Source of the DNA: Actinomycetes bacterium
GTDB taxonomy: Bacteria > Actinomycetota > Acidimicrobiia > Acidimicrobiales > RAAP-2
NCBI GenBank assembly: GCA_021818025.1
Contig: JAKAFH010000004.1
Span: 1 to 47,839 of the forward strand
Length of the DNA stretch: 47,839 nt
Reading direction: 5' to 3'
Positions 1 through 10,005 of this stretch are shown here, piece after piece (the first letter of the stretch is position 1; each line of letters begins with the position of its first letter). The translations under genes were made by a program, and so were the position numbers. The notes beneath the pieces are model-generated. The model worked only from the letters and a program-made list of their open reading frames with translations, ran no database searches and had not been told where the DNA came from.

Positions 1-1
1 A

Positions 2-2737
2 GCCATCGTCACGTCGCGCGAATGGCTGGCCGGGCCCGGGACCCGCGAGCGCGCCCGACGCCTCGCGACCGAGCAGCCCTGGGGTGCCACGGTGTTCGAC
101 CGGATCGCGGCGGGGGAGTCCTTTGACGGGATGGAGGGGTGGATGCCCCTCTTTGCCGACGAGCGACGGACCCTGCTCGACGAGCTCGACGACGCGTCGG
201 TCTTCGTGGTCGAGCCCACGCGCGTCGAGCACCGTCTCGCCGAGCTGCTCGAGGAGGAGCGCGAGCTCACCGACACGGTGGCGGCCACGTGGCGCGCGAG
301 CGAGGCCGTGGCCCTGCTGCACGAGGACTGGGCGCGGCTCACCCGCCAACCCGTGGTCGCCTTCGGCGACGGACCCGGTGCCGGCGAGTTGCTCGTCGTC
401 TCGCCGCCGGTCGTCCAGGGCGATCCCGCCCGCATTGCTGCGCACGTGCGGGGCTGGTCGGCCAAGCGCCGCGGCGTCGTCCTGACGGCCAACGCCGCCG
501 CGGTCGAGCGGATGGCCGAGCAGCTGCGCGCCGAAGGACTCGAGGTCACGACCGATCCTCGGCGAGCCCTCGACGTGCGCATCACCGTGCTGCACAGCCT
601 CCTGCCGGCGGGGTTCGCGATGGACGATCCGGAGGTCGTGGTCTGGAGCGAGACCGACCTCACCGGCCGGCGCACGGTGCACCGCGCGGCTCGGGTTCGC
701 ACGCGCACCACCGACGGGTTCTTCGACGACCTCGCCGTGGGCAGCTACGTGGTGCACCGTCACCACGGGGTGGCCAGATTCTCGGGCACCACCACGCGCG
801 CCATCAACGGGACGGTGCGCGACTACCTGATCCTCGAGTTCAAGGACGGCCGCAGCTACTGGCCGACCGAACAGATCGACGTGCTCACGCCCTACACCGG
901 TGGGGACTCGCCGTCGCTCTCGCGCATGGGCGGCGCCGAGTGGCAGAAGACCCGCGCGAAGGCTCGCGCCGCCGCCTACCTCGTCGCCCAGGAGCTGGTC
1001 GATCTCTACCGCCAGCGCTCGGTCGCCGTCGGCCACGCCTTCGCCGCCGACTCCGCCTGGCAGCACGAGGTCGAGGACCTCTTCCCCTTCACGCTCACAC
1101 CGGACCAGGCCCAGGCGATCGAGGACGTGAAGGCCGACATGGAGCGCGAACGCCCGATGGACCGTCTGGTCTGTGCCGACGTGGGATTCGGCAAGACCGA
1201 GATCGCGGTTCGCGCGATCTTCAAGGCCGTCCAGGACAACCGCCAAGCCGCCGTGCTCGTGCCCACCACCTTGCTCGCGAGCCAGCACTTCGCCACCCTG
1301 ACCGAGCGCTTCGCGGGCTTTCCCGTGCGCGTGGCGCTGCTCAGCCGCTTCGTCGAGGACGCCGACGCCCGCGAGACGCTCCGGGGGCTCGAGGACGGGT
1401 CGATCGACGTGGTCGTGGGTACGCACCGGCTGCTCGGGGACGCCGTGCGCTTCAAGCAGCTCGGCCTACTGGTTGTCGACGAGGAACAGCGATTCGGCGT
1501 GGGACATAAGGAGGCGATCAAGGCCCGCTCGGTCGGCGTGGACGTGCTCACCTTGTCAGCGAGCCCGATCCCGCGCACCCTGGAGATGGCCTTCGCCGGG
1601 ATTCGGGACCTCTCGATGGTCACGACGCCGCCAGCCGACCGACGCCCGATCCTCACCCACGTGGGCGAGTACGACGAGGCCGCCGTGGTCGAGGCCGTGC
1701 GCCGCGAGCTGCTGCGCGAGGGACAGGTCTTCTTCGTGCACAACCGGGTGTCGGACATCGACGAGGTCGCCCGGCGCCTCGGCCAGCTGGTTCCCGACGC
1801 GCGCATCGCCGTCGCCCACGGCCAGATGGACGAGGGCACCCTCGAGCGCATCATGGTGAACTTCTGGGAGCGTCAGTACGACGTGCTGGTGTGCACCACC
1901 ATCGTCGAGTCGGGCATCGACCTGCCCTCGGTCAACACCCTCATCGTCGACCGCGCCGAGCGCCTGGGACTCGGCCAGCTGCACCAGCTGCGCGGTCGGG
2001 TCGGGCGGTCGGGCCAGCGGGCCTACGCCTACCTGTTCCACGCCGCGGGCCAGACGCTGTCCGAGACCGCCTTCGAGCGGCTGCGCACGATCGGGGACAA
2101 CACGGCCCTCGGCAGCGGCTTCAAGATCGCGATGCGCGACCTCGAGATTCGCGGCGCGGGCAACCTGCTCGGCCACGACCAGTCCGGCCCGGTCGCGGCC
2201 GTGGGTTACGACCTGTACGTCCAGCTGGTCGCCGAGGCCGTCGCCGAGGCCAAGGGGATCGTCGCGCCCGACGTGGTGACGATCACGCTCGACGTGCCCG
2301 GTGAGGCGCACCTGCCCAAGGACTACGTCGAGGCCGACGACGCGCGCCTCGAGGCCTACCGGCGCCTCGCGACGGTGTCGAGCCCCGAGTCGCTCGCCGA
2401 CCTGCGCGACGAGTGGGTCGACCGCTACGGCCCGTTGCCGCGCGCGGCCCAGGGACTGCTGGACCTCGCCGAGCTGCGCCTGGCCTGCCTCGAGGCCGGG
2501 GCGAATCAGCTCACCGTGCTGCCGGCCAAGGTCGGCGTGCGCTCCACGCCGGTGGTGCGCTTCGGGCCGGTGAAGCTCTCGCTCAGCCAGCAGATGCGCC
2601 TGCGCCGGCGCCACGGCTCGCGCGCCTACGACGAGTCGACCGGTGAGGTTCGCCTCGAGGTGCCGGTGTCGGCAACGAGCCCGGCGGCGCTGCGCGACCT
2701 GGTGCGCGCCACGACCGCGACCTCGTTGGCCGAGTGA
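2..2737 (+). CDS. mfd: Transcription-repair coupling factor Mfd, 5'-truncated by the window edge
   Basis: Mfd is an ATP-dependent DNA translocase that pushes stalled RNA polymerase off damaged DNA and recruits the UvrA excision machinery. The reading frame is open from base 2 with no stop, so the true start lies outside the window; about 911 residues are visible of a family that usually has 1100-1200, and the UvrB-like N-terminus is mostly missing. Visible in order: the RNA-polymerase interaction region (VGSYVVHRHHGVARF, about 737-782), a Walker A (ADVGFGKTE, about 1172-1201), the DEEQ box (about 1478-1489), helicase motif VI (RGRVGRSGQ, about 1990-2020), the RGAGNLLG segment and the C-terminal regulatory domain. 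The stop lies inside a hairpin at 2730-2745 that abuts the promoter of the next gene. Placement ahead of mazG and eno agrees with the conserved actinobacterial order. Confidence 0.97.
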   Translation, partial: AIVTSREWLAGPGTRERARRLATEQPWGATVFDRIAAGESFDGMEGWMPLFADERRTLLDELDDASVFVVEPTRVEHRLAELLEEERELTDTVAATWRASEAVALLHEDWARLTRQPVVAFGDGPGAGELLVVSPPVVQGDPARIAAHVRGWSAKRRGVVLTANAAAVERMAEQLRAEGLEVTTDPRRALDVRITVLHSLLPAGFAMDDPEVVVWSETDLTGRRTVHRAARVRTRTTDGFFDDLAVGSYVVHRHHGVARFSGTTTRAINGTVRDYLILEFKDGRSYWPTEQIDVLTPYTGGDSPSLSRMGGAEWQKTRAKARAAAYLVAQELVDLYRQRSVAVGHAFAADSAWQHEVEDLFPFTLTPDQAQAIEDVKADMERERPMDRLVCADVGFGKTEIAVRAIFKAVQDNRQAAVLVPTTLLASQHFATLTERFAGFPVRVALLSRFVEDADARETLRGLEDGSIDVVVGTHRLLGDAVRFKQLGLLVVDEEQRFGVGHKEAIKARSVGVDVLTLSASPIPRTLEMAFAGIRDLSMVTTPPADRRPILTHVGEYDEAAVVEAVRRELLREGQVFFVHNRVSDIDEVARRLGQLVPDARIAVAHGQMDEGTLERIMVNFWERQYDVLVCTTIVESGIDLPSVNTLIVDRAERLGLGQLHQLRGRVGRSGQRAYAYLFHAAGQTLSETAFERLRTIGDNTALGSGFKIAMRDLEIRGAGNLLGHDQSGPVAAVGYDLYVQLVAEAVAEAKGIVAPDVVTITLDVPGEAHLPKDYVEADDARLEAYRRLATVSSPESLADLRDEWVDRYGPLPRAAQGLLDLAELRLACLEAGANQLTVLPAKVGVRSTPVVRFGPVKLSLSQQMRLRRRHGSRAYDESTGEVRLEVPVSATSPAALRDLVRATTATSLAE

Positions 2738-2745
2738 CGACTCGG
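2730..2745. other. Perfect 6-bp inverted repeat spanning the mfd stop codon
   Basis: CCGAGT and ACTCGG flank a GACG loop; the mfd TGA lies within it. No T-run follows, so it is a weak candidate for a Rho-independent terminator. It directly touches the -10 box of the next gene (2746-2751), so an operator role is equally possible. Confidence 0.4.
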
Positions 2746-2751
2746 TAGGCT
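2746..2751 (+). promoter_or_regulatory. Putative -10 box (TAGGCT) for a leaderless transcript
   Basis: TAGGCT ends 6 nt before the GTG at 2758, the spacing expected when transcription begins at the start codon. There is no Shine-Dalgarno sequence. The same arrangement recurs in front of about eleven other ORFs in the window. Confidence 0.5.
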
Positions 2752-2757
2752 GTCAAG

Positions 2758-3840
2758 GTGCGTCGAATCACTGCCCTCTTCGTCATCGCCCTCGTCCTCG
2801 CGGTTCTGGTGGGCCGCTCGAGCATCTCCACGGGGGTGAGCGTCAACGGATCCACCATCTCCACGACCGAGCTGCGCGCCGAGCTGAGCGCCATCACCGA
2901 CTCACCGACGTTGCAGTGCTACCTCACCGCGATCGCCCCGGCGAGCTTCGCCGCCGGCGGCGGCTCCTCGACGATGGCCGCCTCGGGTGTCGCCGCGTGG
3001 TCCAATCTGCGCGTCGAGGGCATGGCGATCGACCAGTACGTGCGCGGCCGCCTGCACTACGTGCCCACTTCGGACCTCGTGAAGGCCAAGGCGTCGCTCG
3101 AGCTCGAGATGACCCAGGCTGCGGCGTCCAACTCGCTCAACTGCCCCGGCACGGCCGCCCAGGCCCTGGCGGCCATGACCCCGACGATGCGCGACGCCGA
3201 AGTTCTCGCCCAGGCCGAGTCGCTCTTTCTCGTGAGCAAGCTGAACTCGACGATCCCGCTGACGGCGAGTGCCCTGCGCACCTACTACGACGCCCACCGT
3301 TCGAGCTATGACACGGTCTGCATCAGTGTCGCCGAGGTGCCGGTCTCGAAGGTCTCGGCCTTCGCCGCGGCCCAGGCTAAGGGCGCGACGGTCGCGGCGC
3401 TCGCGAAGCAGTTCTCCGTCGACGCCTCCGCGTCGCGCGGCGGCGCCTACGGCTGCTACGGCCCGAGCTCGGTGTACTACGCCGCCGTTCGCGCGGACTC
3501 GATCGCGACCGCGCTCGGCACCTTCCCCAAGTCCCCGCTCACGACGACGAGCAACGGCGTCACCTACGCCCTCTACGTCGCGCCGACCAAGCGGACCCCG
3601 ACCCCCTTCGCCCAGGCCGAGGCGACCGTGCTCGCCGACGTGCGCACGCTGAACGCGACGGCCGCCAACACGGTGAAGAACACGATCCTCGATCGCGCGG
3701 TGGTCGCCGTCGACCCCGCTCTGGGCCGGTGGGGGCTCGGGACGAGCGGACTCACCGTCGTCGCGCCGGCCCTGCCGTCAGCGTCTGAGGTCACCGGTTC
3801 GACGACGCTGACCGCTCCGAGCGCGCTCAGTTATCAGTGA
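2758..3840 (+). CDS. Secreted SurA/PpiC-type peptidyl-prolyl isomerase-like protein
   Basis: A 360-aa protein with an N-terminal hydrophobic segment (about residues 4-20) and no lipobox Cys, so probably exported or membrane-anchored. The N-terminal half is helical and SurA-like; residues about 187-280 fit a parvulin rotamase domain, with the AxLAKQFSxD and RGGxYGCYGP segments in the places of the family's 'FxxLAxxxSxD...GGxLG' pattern. Proteins of this type help exported polypeptides fold by isomerising prolyl bonds; isomerase activity here is inferred. The start is GTG with a leaderless-type -10 box. It ends by overlapping the next gene's GTG, so the two are translationally coupled. In Mycobacterium the matching slot between mfd and eno holds a lipoprotein gene, so this placement is lineage-specific. 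Confidence 0.8.
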   Translation: MRRITALFVIALVLAVLVGRSSISTGVSVNGSTISTTELRAELSAITDSPTLQCYLTAIAPASFAAGGGSSTMAASGVAAWSNLRVEGMAIDQYVRGRLHYVPTSDLVKAKASLELEMTQAAASNSLNCPGTAAQALAAMTPTMRDAEVLAQAESLFLVSKLNSTIPLTASALRTYYDAHRSSYDTVCISVAEVPVSKVSAFAAAQAKGATVAALAKQFSVDASASRGGAYGCYGPSSVYYAAVRADSIATALGTFPKSPLTTTSNGVTYALYVAPTKRTPTPFAQAEATVLADVRTLNATAANTVKNTILDRAVVAVDPALGRWGLGTSGLTVVAPALPSASEVTGSTTLTAPSALSYQ

Positions 3841-5222
3841 CCCAGGCGACGGTCCGGGTAGTCGGACTGGGGCCGGCTGATCGCGGACTGGTCACCGACG
3901 ACGCGTGGCGACTGATCACGTCCTCGCCGGTCGTGCGCCTGCGCACCCGTCGTCACCCCGCCGCGTCGACGCTCGACGCGATCGCGAGCTACGACGAGTG
4001 GTACGACACGGCGGAGTCCTTTGACGAGCTCTACCGCGCCATCGCCGACGACCTCGCGCGCCTGGCCGCCGAGGCCGGCGAAGTGGTCTACGCCGTACCG
4101 GGCTCGCCGGTCGTCGCCGAGCGCACCGTCGAGTTGCTCTACGAGCGGCCCGTCCGGGTGATCTGTGAACCGGCCGTCTCGGTCATCGACGTCGCCTGCG
4201 GGGCGCTCGGCCAGGACCCGATGGCGGTCGGACTGCGCGTCGTGGACGCGCTCGGCTCGACCGAACCCCTGGCGGGACCCGGGCCGCTGCTCGTGCTCCA
4301 GACCTATTCCGCGCCGGTGCTGGCGTCGCTCGCCGACCGGCTGGCACCTGACACGCCGGTGACGGTGCTGCACCACCTGGGCCTCGCCGACCAGGTCATC
4401 GAGGTTCGAGCGGCCCGGGAGCTGGCGGGCTTCGCCGCCGACCACCTGACCTCGCTGTGGGTCGACGAGCTGCGCACCGTGGGTCCCGCGATGGAGGACC
4501 TCGTGACCCTGATGCGCACCTTGCGTCACCGCTGTCCGTGGGACCAGGAGCAGACCCACGCCTCGCTCACGCGCCACCTGCTCGAAGAGGCCTACGAGGC
4601 CCTCGACGCGCTCGAGGGCCTGGTGCGCGCCGAACCCGAGCCGACCGCCGCCCAGATCGCCCACGTCCAAGAGGAGCTCGGCGACCTGCTCTTCCAGATC
4701 GTCTTTCACGCCGAGCTCGGTGACGAACTCGATCGGTTCGACCTCGCCTCGATCGCCGACGCGGTGCGAATCAAGCTCGTCGGGCGTCACCCGCACGTCT
4801 TCGCCGACGTGGCGGTGCGCGACGCCGACGAGGTCGCCGCGCGCTGGGAGGTCATCAAGCAGGCCGAGAAGGGTCGCGACTCGGTGCTCGACGGGATCGC
4901 CTGGCAACTGCCCGCACTCACGCTCTACACCAAGCTGCTGCGCAAGGCGACCTCGGTCGGCGTCGAGCACGACGAACTGGCCGAGTCGATCGCCGCGGCC
5001 GCGGCCGCGCTGGCCGGCGTGCCGGCCGTCCCGGCGGCCTCTGACGCCAGCTCGACCTCGGACGCCGACGCGGCCTGGGGTGACGCGATCGAGACGCTCG
5101 CGCGGGCCGCCTACGGCGCGGGCGTGGACCTCGAGGGCGTGCTGCGCGACCGGGCCCGTCGCGTCGCCGACGAGGTGCGCGCGCGCGAGTCGCAGTCTGA
5201 GCCGTCCGGCGACCTCAACTAG
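3837..5222 (+). CDS. mazG: MazG nucleoside-triphosphate pyrophosphohydrolase with N-terminal tetrapyrrole-methylase-like domain
   Basis: 461 aa, two domains, like Bacillus YabN. Residues 1-210 form a tetrapyrrole (corrin/porphyrin) methylase-like fold beginning VRVVGLGPAD, with the GSPVVAERT segment. Residues about 225-450 are MazG: CPWDQEQTH (about 233), LLEEAYEALDAL and EELGDLLFQIVFHAEL (about 279), the last two supplying the metal-binding acidic residues. MazG proteins hydrolyse (d)NTPs to monophosphates and pyrophosphate, a house-cleaning role in the cytosol; the methylase-like domain has no assigned role that I know of. The GTG start overlaps the previous stop by 4 nt. An Ala/Asp/Ser-rich linker of about 45 residues near residue 390 looks disordered. 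Confidence 0.93.
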   Translation: MTQATVRVVGLGPADRGLVTDDAWRLITSSPVVRLRTRRHPAASTLDAIASYDEWYDTAESFDELYRAIADDLARLAAEAGEVVYAVPGSPVVAERTVELLYERPVRVICEPAVSVIDVACGALGQDPMAVGLRVVDALGSTEPLAGPGPLLVLQTYSAPVLASLADRLAPDTPVTVLHHLGLADQVIEVRAARELAGFAADHLTSLWVDELRTVGPAMEDLVTLMRTLRHRCPWDQEQTHASLTRHLLEEAYEALDALEGLVRAEPEPTAAQIAHVQEELGDLLFQIVFHAELGDELDRFDLASIADAVRIKLVGRHPHVFADVAVRDADEVAARWEVIKQAEKGRDSVLDGIAWQLPALTLYTKLLRKATSVGVEHDELAESIAAAAAALAGVPAVPAASDASSTSDADAAWGDAIETLARAAYGAGVDLEGVLRDRARRVADEVRARESQSEPSGDLN

Positions 5223-6977
<1,755 letters not shown>

Positions 6978-6981
<4 letters not shown>

Positions 6982-7463
6982 GCACCTTTCGCGACGCGTC
7001 GAGCGCTGACCTTCTCGCCGTGCAGGAGCTGCTCGGCCGACCCCTCGCGGGGCGCTTCGCCGTTATCGTGCGCCGCCTCGACGGCCGACCCGTCGTCATC
7101 GAGAACGAGCCGCACCTGCGCGACGGCACGCCGATGCCGACGCTCTACTGGCTCGTGGACCGTGAGCTGCACGCCGCGGTGAGCCGCTTGGAGGGCGCCA
7201 ACGGCGTGCACCGCTTCGAGGCGCTCGTCGACCCCGCGTCCCTCGCCGCGACCCACGACGACTATGCGAGACGTCGCGACGCCGCGATCGTGCAGCGAGA
7301 CGCCGTCGCCCCCACGGGGGGCGTCGGCGGGACCAGGGTAGGAGTGAAGTGCCTGCACGCGCACCTCGCGAACTTCCTCTGCGGTGCGAACGACCCGGTG
7401 GGCGCGCTCGTGGCCGAGGCTGTCGGACTGCCGGCACTGCGCCTCGAGGACGTGCGTGACTGA
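6978..7463 (+). CDS. DUF501 family protein
   Basis: 161 aa, cytosolic, no membrane segment. The family signature VGVKCLHAHLANFLCGANDPVG is visible near residue 120-140, together with an N-terminal block GRFAVIVRRLDGRPVVIENEP. Function is unknown; the family sits between ftsB and ppx in many actinobacteria. I chose the TTG at 6978 because it overlaps the FtsB-like stop by 4 nt and gives the family's usual length; longer upstream readings of this frame overlap eno and ftsB and show no homology. Confidence 0.88.
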
Positions 7464-8427
7464 GCCGGTCGCCGTCATCGACTGCGGATCGAACTCGACG
7501 CGCCTGCTCGTCGTGGATGGATCGGGTCGCGCGCTCGAGCGCGCGATGCGCATCACCCGACTGAGCGCCGGCGTGGACGCGACGCGCCGGCTGGCACCCG
7601 ACGCCCTGGTACGCACCTTCGACGCGATTCGCGACTACCGGGGGCTCATGGATCGCCACGGCGTGGGCGCGGGGATGGTGGTCGGCACGTCGGCGATCCG
7701 CGACGCCGCCAATCGCGACGAGTTCGTCGAGGGCGCGCGACGCCTGAGTGGCGTCGAGGTGCGCGTGCTCGACGGGCGCGCCGAGGCCGAGTTCTCCTAC
7801 GACGGCGCCACGGCCGGGCTGGCGAGCGACGGCCGGGCCCCGATGATCGTGGACGTCGGCGGGGGCAGCACCGAGCTCGCCGTGCGACTCGACGGGACGA
7901 TGCACGCGGTGTCGATGCAGCTGGGCTGCGTGCGCGTCACCGAGCGAGCCCTCGGGCGCGAGGCGGTGACCGAGGAGCGGCGCGCGGCCGCCGCGGCGAT
8001 GATCGCCGAGGCGCTCGAGCGCGCCATGGCCGCCGATCCCGTGCTCGCGTCGGTGCCGGGCGGGGTGCGCCTGGTCGGCCTGGCTGGAACGGTCGCGACG
8101 CTCGTCCAGCTCGACCGAGGGGTGGCGACCTATCAGCGCGACGAGGTCCACCACCGCCTGGTGACCCGGACCGCCGTGCAGTACTGGCGCGATCGGCTGG
8201 GCGCTGAGTCACCCGCGCAGCGACTCGGACACGCCGGGATGGTGCCGGGCCGCGAGGACGTGCTCGTCGCCGGTCTGATGGTGCTCGACGCCGTGATGGA
8301 GCGCGTCGGGGCCACCGAACTGCTCAGTTCCGAGAGCGACATCCTCGACGGCGTCGCGGCGTGGCTGCTCGCGAATCCGAGCACCCCGTCAACCTGGCAC
8401 GATGGAGGGGTGAGGTGGCCACGGTGA
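7456..8427 (+). CDS. Exopolyphosphatase/guanosine-pentaphosphate phosphatase (Ppx/GppA family)
   Basis: 323 aa, single ASKHA-fold catalytic module. N-terminal phosphate-1 motif AVIDCGSNSTRLLV (residues 6-19), TSAIRDAANRDEF, and the phosphate-2 motif DVGGGSTEL (about 133-141), which bind the polyphosphate or pppGpp phosphates. The protein is the short, two-domain form typical of actinobacteria (mycobacterial Ppx1/Ppx2) and lacks the extra C-terminal domains of E. coli Ppx. Which substrate it uses cannot be told from sequence. GTG start overlaps the DUF501 gene by 8 nt. Confidence 0.92.
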   Translation: MTEPVAVIDCGSNSTRLLVVDGSGRALERAMRITRLSAGVDATRRLAPDALVRTFDAIRDYRGLMDRHGVGAGMVVGTSAIRDAANRDEFVEGARRLSGVEVRVLDGRAEAEFSYDGATAGLASDGRAPMIVDVGGGSTELAVRLDGTMHAVSMQLGCVRVTERALGREAVTEERRAAAAAMIAEALERAMAADPVLASVPGGVRLVGLAGTVATLVQLDRGVATYQRDEVHHRLVTRTAVQYWRDRLGAESPAQRLGHAGMVPGREDVLVAGLMVLDAVMERVGATELLSSESDILDGVAAWLLANPSTPSTWHDGGVRWPR

Positions 8428-9050
8428 GCGCGCGCGGAACGCTCTATTCGCCCGTGACCCTGCACGGGCGGCGCGTGGTCCTGCGCACCCTCAACGAGCA
8501 CGACTACGACGGCTGGCTCGAGGTGCGCACGCGCTGTCACGACTGGTTGGTCAAGTGGGAGCCGCGCTCGGCCCACTCGTCGCACCTCGCCGAGGACCAG
8601 CGCAGCTTCGAGAGTCGCTGCGCGCTTCGCGAGCGCGAGCGCCAGCTGGGCAGCGGGTACGGGTTCGGCATCTTCTACGACAACCGCTTCGTGGGCGAGC
8701 TGACGCTCTCGTCGATCCAGCGCGGCCCCCTGCAGTCGGCCTTCATCGGCTACTGGATCGACGAGGCGGTCGCCGGACGCGGCCTCATGCCCGAGTCGGT
8801 CGTGGTCGTGCTGCAGTTCGCCTTCGAGACGCTGCGCCTGCACCGCATCGAGATCAACATCATCCCGCGCAATCGCGCGTCGCGCCGGGTCGTCGAGAAG
8901 CTGGGCCTGCGCTTCGAGGGCGTCGCCGAGCGCTACCTCGAGATCGACGGCGCCTGGGAGGACCACGGCCGCTACGCGATCACCGCCGAGGAGTGGGCCG
9001 ATCGCGCACCCCAACTCGTCGCCGACTGGCTGCTGCCCCAGGCCGACTGA
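8415..9050 (+). CDS. GNAT-family N-acetyltransferase, RimJ/RimL-like
   Basis: 211 aa. GNAT core with the YWIDEAVAGRGLMPESV acetyl-CoA loop (about residues 116-132) and the RimJ/RimL-like ending IEINIIPRNRASRRVVEKLGLRFEGVAE. This subfamily acetylates N-terminal residues of ribosomal proteins or small amine substrates; the substrate here is not predictable. GTG 8415 was chosen because GGAGGGG lies four nt upstream; GTG 8424 is an alternative. The start sits inside the end of ppx, so it belongs to the same operon. It converges with the next gene with 1 nt between stops. Confidence 0.85.
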   Translation: MATVSARGTLYSPVTLHGRRVVLRTLNEHDYDGWLEVRTRCHDWLVKWEPRSAHSSHLAEDQRSFESRCALRERERQLGSGYGFGIFYDNRFVGELTLSSIQRGPLQSAFIGYWIDEAVAGRGLMPESVVVVLQFAFETLRLHRIEINIIPRNRASRRVVEKLGLRFEGVAERYLEIDGAWEDHGRYAITAEEWADRAPQLVADWLLPQAD

Positions 9051-9051
9051 C

Positions 9052-10005
9052 TCAGACGGCCTCGAAGGCGCGTCCGGCGAGTTCGGCGACGTCCGTGGTT
9101 CGCAGCGTCGCGCCGATCGACGCGGCGACGGCCGTCGCGCCGATCGCGCCGTCGCGCGCAAAGACGATCAGTGCGTCCTCGGGGCCGCGAGCGATCACGA
9201 GGCCCTGGACCCGCGCCGCGCGCGCGGCGTCGCCCACGGCCTCGCGCGAGACGTCCCGGTCGGCGACGACGACGGGATTGACGTGCTTCGTGCGCGGCAG
9301 CGCGCGCAGGTCCGCGATCATGGCGGGGGGTGCCGAGCGCAGGTGGACCGAGGAGCCGCCGACGTCCTCCCAGGTCACCGGGTGTGCGAGTACCGAAAAG
9401 CCGAGCTGGCGCGCGAGCAGGAAGAACTCCGCGTCGTAGGCGAAGCCGTCGACCAGGCCGAGCAGGCCGAGCACCCGGGCGGGACCGCGCCGGAAGGCCT
9501 TGGCGCCGCACTGGGTGTCCGCGAGCTCCACGCCCGTGTAGTGGCGCACGAGCCGGTTGAAGACCCGGCCGGCCACGGTGCGCGGGAGCGACTGGTAGCG
9601 GATGCGCCCGTTGCGCGCGCGCGAGCCCGCGACGAGGTCGGCCCGCTCGAGCTCGTCGAGCATCGGGCGGTAGTGGTGCGGGTCGATGGCCATGTCGGCG
9701 TCGACCGCGAGGATCCGCTCGCCGCGCGCCACCGAGACGCCGAGGCGCACGGCCGCGCCCTTGCCCCGGTTCGACGGCTGGCGCACGACGAGGCGATGGG
9801 GGAGCTCGCCGTAGACGACCAGCGCCTGGCGAGCGGTGTCGTCGGCCGAGCCGTCGTCGACGATCACGAACTCGGTGTGCTCGACGTCGAGCTCGTCCAA
9901 GACGGGTTCGAGGCGCGCGAAGCCGCGGCCCAGGCGCGCCGCCTCGTTGTACGCCGGCACGACGATGGTGGTGGTGATGGCGGGGTCGCTAGGGTCGGGC
10001 GGCAC
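9052..10005 (-). CDS. Family 2 glycosyltransferase, ALG5-like (dolichyl/polyprenyl-phosphate sugar synthase type), with C-terminal extension
   Basis: 317 aa. Residues 10-235 are a GT2 domain: TTIVVPAYNEAARL, EFVIVDDGSADDT, the DAD metal motif in ILAVDADMAIDP and the DTQCGAKAF segment characteristic of ALG5-type enzymes, which move a sugar from a nucleotide donor to a polyprenyl phosphate on the cytosolic membrane face. No transmembrane helices are evident. About 85 residues after the GT2 core (from RALPRTKHVNP on) do not match the family as I know it. The start overlaps the end of the upstream NlpC/P60 gene by 17 nt. Confidence 0.85.
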   Translation of the reverse strand: MPPDPSDPAITTTIVVPAYNEAARLGRGFARLEPVLDELDVEHTEFVIVDDGSADDTARQALVVYGELPHRLVVRQPSNRGKGAAVRLGVSVARGERILAVDADMAIDPHHYRPMLDELERADLVAGSRARNGRIRYQSLPRTVAGRVFNRLVRHYTGVELADTQCGAKAFRRGPARVLGLLGLVDGFAYDAEFFLLARQLGFSVLAHPVTWEDVGGSSVHLRSAPPAMIADLRALPRTKHVNPVVVADRDVSREAVGDAARAARVQGLVIARGPEDALIVFARDGAIGATAVAASIGATLRTTDVAELAGRAFEAV

